From the NCBI RefSeq assembly GCF_904846605.1, contig NZ_CAJHBI010000011.1:27040-91039 (forward strand): a DNA stretch of 64,000 nt. Reading direction: 5' to 3'. Position 1 is the stretch's first letter, and each line of letters starts with the position of its first letter. Shown here one piece after another: positions 58,972 through 64,000 of this stretch. Source of the stretch: Psychrobacter sp. 72-O-c (GTDB lineage Bacteria > Pseudomonadota > Gammaproteobacteria > Pseudomonadales > Moraxellaceae). The translations under genes were made by a program, and so were the position numbers. The notes below the pieces were generated by a model, which was given only the letters and a program-made list of their open reading frames with translations, ran no database searches and was not told where the DNA came from.

Positions 58972-60777
58972 TTAGAACCAGTCAGCTTGCATATCCGTGC
59001 AAACAGAATTGGTATTGGTTAAAATTGCTATATCGCGTTTTATAGTGGGTAATTCCCAGTCTATAAAATATTTTGCGGCTTGTATCTTACCTTTATAGAA
59101 ATTCTGTTTTTCATTGTCTTGCGTATCACTTAGCAACTGTTCGGCTTTACTGGCTTGACGAATCCAAATCCAACTCACCACAATGGAGGCAAAAATATTC
59201 ATCAGTGCTTGTGCATTACCAGTCAGCGTTATCGCTTTTTCGGTGGGTAGTATTTTACTTAAATGAACCAGTACTTCGTGTAAGTGATCCATATAAGGGG
59301 TCAGCTTAGCGGCGAGTTGTGCAGATTCTGGCGTGCTGATATTTTCTAAATCGTGAGTGATTTCACGTTTTAAGATTTGAATACCAAGACCTTTGTTTTG
59401 CCATAATTTACGAAATGACAAATCTAAAGCTTGCACACCATTCGTGCCTTCGTGAATGGGATTAAGACGATTGTCACGCCAAAACTGCTCAGAATAATAC
59501 TCACGTGTATAGCCGGCTCCGCCCAATACTTGAATACCCAAGTCATTTGCTTTGGGCCCATACTCAGAAGGCCATGCTTTGATGACTGGCGTTAGCAAAT
59601 CAAGCAACTCTGATAGCTCAGCTTTAAGCGTCTCATCGTCACTGGTGTTGATACGGTCAATAATATTTGAGCCATATAAACATAAAGACATACCACCTTC
59701 GGTATAGGCTTTCTGTGCCAGTAGCATACGCTTCACGTCACCATGATTGATGATAGCCGTGGCATCATGCTCAGGCTTGTTATTGGGTGCAATTCTGCCT
59801 TGCATTCTATCTTTGGCATACGCTAAAGAATACTGATAACCGCGATAGCCAATCATCGCTGCGCCAAAACCAACCCCTATTCGAGCCTCATTCATCATCT
59901 TGAACATATAGCGTAGACCGAAATGCTCTTCGCCAATCAGATAACCGTAACAATCGCCTTCATCACCAAAGCTTAATGACGTAGATGTGGTGCCTCTATA
60001 ACCCAGCTTATGCAGTAGACCAGTTAAATGAACGTCATTACGTGCGCCTATCGACTCATCATCATTCAACCGATACTTTGGAACGGCAAACAAAGAAATA
60101 CCTTTGACGCCACCAGGGCCGCCCGGAACTTTGGCCAATACCAGATGGATGATATTGTCAGATAACTCATGGTCACCGCCTGAGATATAGATCTTGCTGC
60201 CTTTTATTCGGTAAGAGCCGTCATCTTGCTCGACCGCTGTGGTTCTGATGTCTGATAACGACGAGCCAGCATGCGGCTCAGTCAAAGCCATCGTTCCGGT
60301 AAATTCGCCGGTCAACATACGCGGCATGAAGGCATTCTTGATTTCATCACTCGCAAAATGTGAAATCACATTAATAGCAGCTGATGTTAAAAATGGATAA
60401 GCCGTGGTTGAAGGATTGGCCGCCATAAAATAACCAGCGACCGCTGTCATCACAGTTTCAGGTAATTGCATGCCACCTTCTTCAAATGAGTAACGACCAG
60501 CAATAAACCCTGACTCTCTGAACGCATCAAAGGCGACTTTGACATCGTCTATCATGCTGACCTTTTTACCATCAAACTGCGGTTCATTCTGATCCGCAAT
60601 ATGGTTGTGTGGCAAAAATAAATTAGTCGCCATTTTGTTTGCTGTGTCTAATACAGCATCAAAAGTGGCACGATTGTGTTCTTCAAACTTAGCGCTATTG
60701 CAAAGACTTTCGGCATCCAACACATCATACAATTGAAAAGGAAGCTCAAATTTATTAATAAGCGTATCTGTTGCCAT
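58972..60777 (-). CDS. Acyl-CoA dehydrogenase (about 600-residue class)
   Basis: This FAD enzyme introduces a 2,3 double bond into an acyl-CoA. The 601-residue length and C-terminal extension match the long class rather than the 380-residue short-chain enzymes. Features are MALTEPHAGSSLSDIRTTA near residue 165, KIYISGGDHEL near 203, MMNEARIGVGFGAAMIGYRGYQ near 297, and the glutamate in NPIHEGTNGVQALDL near 440. It is the first gene of a three-gene operon (with CurA-like and SDR) closed by the hairpin at 57107. A divergent GlxA-type activator lies upstream. Chain-length preference is unknown. Confidence 0.94.
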   Translation of the reverse strand: MATDTLINKFELPFQLYDVLDAESLCNSAKFEEHNRATFDAVLDTANKMATNLFLPHNHIADQNEPQFDGKKVSMIDDVKVAFDAFRESGFIAGRYSFEEGGMQLPETVMTAVAGYFMAANPSTTAYPFLTSAAINVISHFASDEIKNAFMPRMLTGEFTGTMALTEPHAGSSLSDIRTTAVEQDDGSYRIKGSKIYISGGDHELSDNIIHLVLAKVPGGPGGVKGISLFAVPKYRLNDDESIGARNDVHLTGLLHKLGYRGTTSTSLSFGDEGDCYGYLIGEEHFGLRYMFKMMNEARIGVGFGAAMIGYRGYQYSLAYAKDRMQGRIAPNNKPEHDATAIINHGDVKRMLLAQKAYTEGGMSLCLYGSNIIDRINTSDDETLKAELSELLDLLTPVIKAWPSEYGPKANDLGIQVLGGAGYTREYYSEQFWRDNRLNPIHEGTNGVQALDLSFRKLWQNKGLGIQILKREITHDLENISTPESAQLAAKLTPYMDHLHEVLVHLSKILPTEKAITLTGNAQALMNIFASIVVSWIWIRQASKAEQLLSDTQDNEKQNFYKGKIQAAKYFIDWELPTIKRDIAILTNTNSVCTDMQADWF

Positions 60778-61167
60778 AGTATTTTCTCTTTAATGGGGCT
60801 AATAGGTTATGCTGATAGAGTCACATACTCATGGTTTATGGGTTGAGTCTGTTTGCCGACAAGAAACAATAGAGACAACTCAGCACTCATAAATAAGTGG
60901 TGAATTAATACTAGTCTAGTTTTCACCTTTACCGTATTGTCATTTATGACATAATTATAGTGAAATAAGACATCGATAGCCAATAAGATGAAACTATATC
61001 TATATTGTCTCGTATAGCTGGTAAAAATTTTTCTAGCTTGCTGTGTGACTTCGTCACTTCAAAGGCTTCGAAAATTTTTCTCAGCCACACTATATATTAT
61101 TCAATATTTACTCAATCATATTTGTCTGACGTGCCATTAATAATAGCTAAAGGATGATAAAGAACCT
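60778..61167. promoter_or_regulatory. Divergent promoter region with candidate operator
   Basis: The 390-base spacer separates the acyl-CoA dehydrogenase operon from its probable activator. TGTCA-TTTA-TGACA (60938-60951) is a perfect inverted repeat placed where either promoter could be controlled. A dispersed palindromic element (61013-61090) occupies much of the activator-proximal part. Promoter boxes are not marked because none is clear. Confidence 0.4.
61013..61090 (-). repeat. Dispersed palindromic element, copy 2
   Basis: Read on the minus strand, it begins GTGTGGCTGAGAAAAATTTT and ends GAAAAATTTTTACCAGCTATAC with a centre containing GACGAAGTCACACAGCA. It aligns end to end with 22141-22216 in opposite orientation. 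Ends are imperfect inverted repeats. No coding capacity. Confidence 0.7.
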
Positions 61168-62172
61168 ATGCCCTACTCTAATGCAAAGCCTTTTAAGGTC
61201 ATTATTCTCGGGTTTGATGGCGTGCTTGGTAGCGTACTATCTGGCGCATTAGACTTATTTTCATTTACTGGCGTCAGTTGGCAACGATTTTTGGGTCAAG
61301 CGGTAGAACCAAGGTTCGATGTGCAAATTGCCAGTTTACATGGCTTAGACATTAGATGTAGCAACCGTTTGATCATACAAGCGCACTGCGCTATCGAGGA
61401 TGTGACGCACTGTGATTTATTGCTAATACCCACTATAGGGGACTCAATCGATAAGGTACTGATGCAAAACCTGAGCTTACTGCCTCATTTAAAGCGTCTG
61501 GCTAACACACAGGCAGATATTGCCAGTAATTGTAGCGGGGCATTTTTTTTGGCCAAAGCAGGTATTCTTGATGGCCTAACCGCCACCACACATTGGGGAT
61601 ATGCGAGTAAGTTTAAGACAGACTACCCGCTCGTTGATTTGCAGGAGAATCAGCTTGTAACGCAGTCAGGCAATATATTTTGCGCGGCGGGCGGCAGCGC
61701 CTTTTATGAATTGGCATTGCTATTAATAGAGCGCTATTGCGGACGAGAAATCTCCACCCAAGTGGCAAAAACGCAAATCATTGATAGCAAAAGAGGCAGT
61801 CAGAACAGCTATACTAACGTGACCTTATATAAGCCTCATTCAGACCATCTGGTAAAACGCGTGCAAGAGTTCATCGAGGACAATTTTGACCAGCTGATAC
61901 AAGTGAGGGATTTGGCGGCTATGGTTAATATCACGCCACGGACGTTGAACAGACGGTTTCAATCCTGTATGGCCATGCGTCCTATTGAGTATATTCAAGC
62001 AGTAAGGATTGAGCAGGCCAAACGCTTACTAGAATCAGGGGATGTGACGATAAAATCCCTTGCTGATCAAGTCGGCTATAGCGACATATCATCATTTACG
62101 CGCTTGTTTAAACGCGCCACAGAGCTGACACCAAAGGAGTATCAAAACAAGTTTTCCCGTATGTCCATTTGA
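61168..62172 (+). CDS. GlxA-family AraC-type regulator
   Basis: This transcriptional regulator has an N-terminal DJ-1/PfpI-like domain (residues 8-195; VIILGFDGVLGSVLSGALD, then NCSGAFFLAKAGILDGLTATTHW with the position of the nucleophile elbow) and a C-terminal AraC double HTH (about 225-330; VRDLAAMVNITPRTLNRRFQ and ADQVGYSDISSFTRLFKR). The group includes regulators of quaternary amine and arginine use. The divergent acyl-CoA dehydrogenase operon is the obvious candidate target. The ATG follows AAAGGATGA (61150-61158). Effector unknown. Confidence 0.9.
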   Translation: MPYSNAKPFKVIILGFDGVLGSVLSGALDLFSFTGVSWQRFLGQAVEPRFDVQIASLHGLDIRCSNRLIIQAHCAIEDVTHCDLLLIPTIGDSIDKVLMQNLSLLPHLKRLANTQADIASNCSGAFFLAKAGILDGLTATTHWGYASKFKTDYPLVDLQENQLVTQSGNIFCAAGGSAFYELALLLIERYCGREISTQVAKTQIIDSKRGSQNSYTNVTLYKPHSDHLVKRVQEFIEDNFDQLIQVRDLAAMVNITPRTLNRRFQSCMAMRPIEYIQAVRIEQAKRLLESGDVTIKSLADQVGYSDISSFTRLFKRATELTPKEYQNKFSRMSI

Positions 62173-62278
62173 TGGTACTTCTACCATGTTTTTTACGATA
62201 TGGCTTGTTGCCCTGCGCGCAAATTTTTATTGGTAAAATAGTAATGCCAAGTCAATAACGTACTATCTAAGTATATAG

Positions 62279-63450
62279 TTGACTTCCTCCCCTCCCTAAA
62301 AGTGAAGGGGATTCCTACTAAAGACGATCAAGCCCGACCGCGAGTATGTTTTTTGCTCCATTAACGTCTCTGTTATGGGTAGTTTGACAAGAACTACAAA
62401 ACCAAACCCTAATGCCAAGCCCAGCTCTACCTTTCGGACTGTCTTGGCGAGAGCCGCAACACGAGCAGGTTTGGGTTGTGTACGCTTCATTGACTTCAAT
62501 ATAGTGGCAACCTGCATGCTTGCATTTGTAATCCAGTTGCCGCTTTATTTCAAACCAACCCGCGTCATAGACGGATTTGGCAAGTTTGCTTGAAGTGAAT
62601 GATTTAGATTTTATCTTTCCAACAACGATTAGGTTGTTAGATTTGACCAATTGATTGGTGAATTTATGAATTAAATCTTTACGGGTGTTTTTGATTTTGG
62701 CGTTAATAGCACGAGTACGCTTTTTGTTTTTAGCGCGTTGAGATATTGCCAGTTTTTCAGCATATTGATGAGTGAGTTTGGTTTGCAACTTATCGCCATC
62801 ACTGGTGACCGCTGAATCTTTACAGCCCAAGTCAATACCGACTCTTCCGTCACCGCAATCCGTTTTGGGATGCTCTTTAACGGTGATACAGGCGTACCAT
62901 CTGCCGCGAGAATCTTGTACCAATTCGCAAGTATTGATGGTGTAGAGGGCTAGATTATAGCTGTCCCACAAATCAATGATGAGTTTTTTACCCTTAGCCA
63001 GACTGAATTGCAGGGTGGTTTTTAAGCTCTTTTTACCTGATTGACGGGTCGCTAAATGTTTGATTGCGGTTTTCTTAAATGGAATCCAACCAAGGTTTTT
63101 ACGTCTTGATTTAGGATTATTGGTACGCCATTTTAGCTTTGCTTTTTTGAACTGTTTGCGAGATTTGGCATGGGTTTCAGCAATGGCTTGTAATGTTTGG
63201 CTGTGCAGGTTTAAATACTCGCCACTGCCTTTGGTGTAAGCACTTAGATCATAAGCTGAAAAGAAATGACCCGTGCGCTGGAGATGTTTAAAGCTCAACT
63301 CATTCACGTAATTCCAGACAAAGTTAACCGACCCAGCTAAAACATTTAACTGAACAGCGTGTTTGTCTTTGATGCGTAGTTTGAGGGTTTTCATAGGGTG
63401 ATTATGATCTCAATGGGTTTGGTTAACAAGGTAGTTTCAAGATTAGAGGT
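62279..63450 (-). mobile_element. IS200/IS605-group element carrying only tnpB
   Basis: The right end is recognisable: a hairpin with CCCCT and AGGGG arms (62289-62310) after the tnpB stop, followed on the minus strand by GAGGAAGTCAA, the typical IS605-group right end. tnpA is absent. The left end lies between the tnpB start (63394) and about 63450 and is not defined precisely. Such elements need a TnpA from elsewhere to move. Confidence 0.7.
62318..63394 (-). CDS. tnpB: RNA-guided nuclease TnpB
   Basis: TnpB is the Cas12 ancestor, a nuclease guided by an RNA from the element's right end. The 358-residue protein has the RuvC acids Asp188 (GIDLGCKDS), Glu303 (YIEVNEAYTTQTC) and Asp343 (NRDVNGAKN). 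The zinc ribbon is Cys310/Cys313 and Cys333/Cys336. All catalytic residues are kept, so it looks active. The N-terminal helix-turn-helix starts KLRIKDKHAVQLNVLAGSVNFVWNY. The guide RNA should overlap the 3' end of this gene and the hairpin at 62289-62310. Confidence 0.93.
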   Translation of the reverse strand: MKTLKLRIKDKHAVQLNVLAGSVNFVWNYVNELSFKHLQRTGHFFSAYDLSAYTKGSGEYLNLHSQTLQAIAETHAKSRKQFKKAKLKWRTNNPKSRRKNLGWIPFKKTAIKHLATRQSGKKSLKTTLQFSLAKGKKLIIDLWDSYNLALYTINTCELVQDSRGRWYACITVKEHPKTDCGDGRVGIDLGCKDSAVTSDGDKLQTKLTHQYAEKLAISQRAKNKKRTRAINAKIKNTRKDLIHKFTNQLVKSNNLIVVGKIKSKSFTSSKLAKSVYDAGWFEIKRQLDYKCKHAGCHYIEVNEAYTTQTCSCCGSRQDSPKGRAGLGIRVWFCSSCQTTHNRDVNGAKNILAVGLDRL

Positions 63451-63451
63451 G

Positions 63452-63511
63452 TAATGGACAAAATTCATGCTAAAAAGTAGACGATAGCGGCTAATGGACA
63501 TAATTCATGCT
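63452..63511. repeat. Two near-identical 20-base direct repeats
   Basis: TAATGGACAAAATTCATGCT (63452-63471) and TAATGGACATAATTCATGCT (63492-63511) are 40 bases apart and differ at one position. They stand between the tnpB element and the end of a second transposase gene, so at least one is probably the terminal sequence of that second element. Confidence 0.6.
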
Positions 63512-63518
63512 GGCAGCG

Positions 63519-64000
63519 CTACTTTGACAATAAAAAGTCTTTAATAAACCGTAGCTTACGTTGTTCGTTTAGACCATGATGACTGTGTAATTGTCGCTTT
63601 AACTCACTGAACAAACCTTCAAGAGCATTGGTTGTATTTGGCATATTTAAGTGCTCGTATTCTCTATAAGTAAATAGCCAGTCACTATTGGTTCGCAAGC
63701 TTCGAGAAGCACTTCTAAGGCGTCTGTGAGTGTACCAAGTTTTACCGGTTTCGATGTTAATACTCCGCTCATTAAGATAGGCTTCATGAGTGATATACCA
63801 GCTGTCTAAGCGTTCTGTGAACCCTGACTTATCATGCTGTGTTACTGTTAAGGATAACTGTCTGAGCGCCATGCTTGCGATGGTTTTAGGACGACGAGTT
63901 AGATAACGAGTGACTATCTGTAATTGATGAAACTGGCACATCTGGCAAGGTATGTTGGGAAATAGCTTGTTTAATCCTCGTCTACCATCGCAGGTGATGC
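63519..64000 (-). CDS. Transposase, 3' part (IS256/IS1249-like)
   Basis: The C-terminal 160 residues of a transposase are visible; the frame continues past an internal methionine at 63941 to the window edge (CDGRRGLNKLFPNIPCQMCQFHQ). CDGRRGL near the edge, MCQFHQ and NTTNALEGLFSELKRQLHSHHG are patterns of mutator-type transposases, especially the IS1249-like group, where the Glu is the third catalytic acid. The stop is followed within 30 bases by a repeat that may be the element's terminal sequence. The 5' part is outside the window. Confidence 0.75.
   Translation of the reverse strand, partial: ITCDGRRGLNKLFPNIPCQMCQFHQLQIVTRYLTRRPKTIASMALRQLSLTVTQHDKSGFTERLDSWYITHEAYLNERSINIETGKTWYTHRRLRSASRSLRTNSDWLFTYREYEHLNMPNTTNALEGLFSELKRQLHSHHGLNEQRKLRFIKDFLLSK

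Overview
The window reads as a chromosomal segment of a gammaproteobacterium of the family Moraxellaceae, most probably Psychrobacter. This rests on moderate GC content with AT-rich spacers, typical Moraxellaceae protein styles (Asn/Ser/Asp-rich inserts in enzymes), and the order surface-glycan glycosyltransferase cluster - ilvE - glnE. In Acinetobacter the lipooligosaccharide outer-core (OC) locus lies next to ilvE. The genus is inferred; no rRNA or tRNA gene is present to confirm it.

Bases 1-12400 are a variable surface-glycan locus. It holds three GT4-type glycosyltransferases, a Stealth-type sugar-phosphate transferase, UDP-glucose dehydrogenase plus a nucleotide-sugar epimerase (a probable UDP-GlcA to UDP-GalA supply), two DxD glycosyltransferases, a polysaccharide pyruvyl transferase family protein and an unrecognised 257-residue protein. 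It is full of recombination scars: a tandem duplication whose second gene has decayed, two truncated relatives of the 257-residue gene, a second copy of the ilvE terminator, and a relic of another gene tail.

Bases 12400-36100 are mostly conserved housekeeping genes: ilvE, glnE, tusDCB-tusE (tRNA 2-thiouridine sulfur relay), trmL, an entericidin-like lipoprotein, hemW, an EVE-domain protein, a MATE exporter, accB-accC, leuA with a divergent Lrp-type regulator, an MFS exporter, and the co-directional run ampG-like, prmC, moeB/thiF-like, ubiB-like.

Bases 36700-47500 hold katG, a CysB-like LysR regulator followed by a 297-bp MITE, an LLM-class flavin enzyme, an ornithine cyclodeaminase-family protein, arfB, a ChrR-like cupin, an FAD amine oxidase-like enzyme, a YgjP-type metalloprotease and, on the minus strand, a very short cysteine-rich metallothionein-like gene (47367-47519).

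Bases 47600-54650 are a purine catabolism operon (xdhA-xdhB-xdhC-guaD: hypoxanthine/xanthine oxidation and guanine deamination). Bases 55200-62200 are an uncharacterised CoA-linked catabolic cluster (acyl-CoA dehydrogenase, CurA-like reductase, two SDRs, CitE-like lyase) next to a divergent GlxA/AraC-type activator. The right end (62270-64000) is mobile DNA: a lone tnpB of the IS200/IS605 group with its right-end hairpin, and the 3' part of another transposase that runs off the window.
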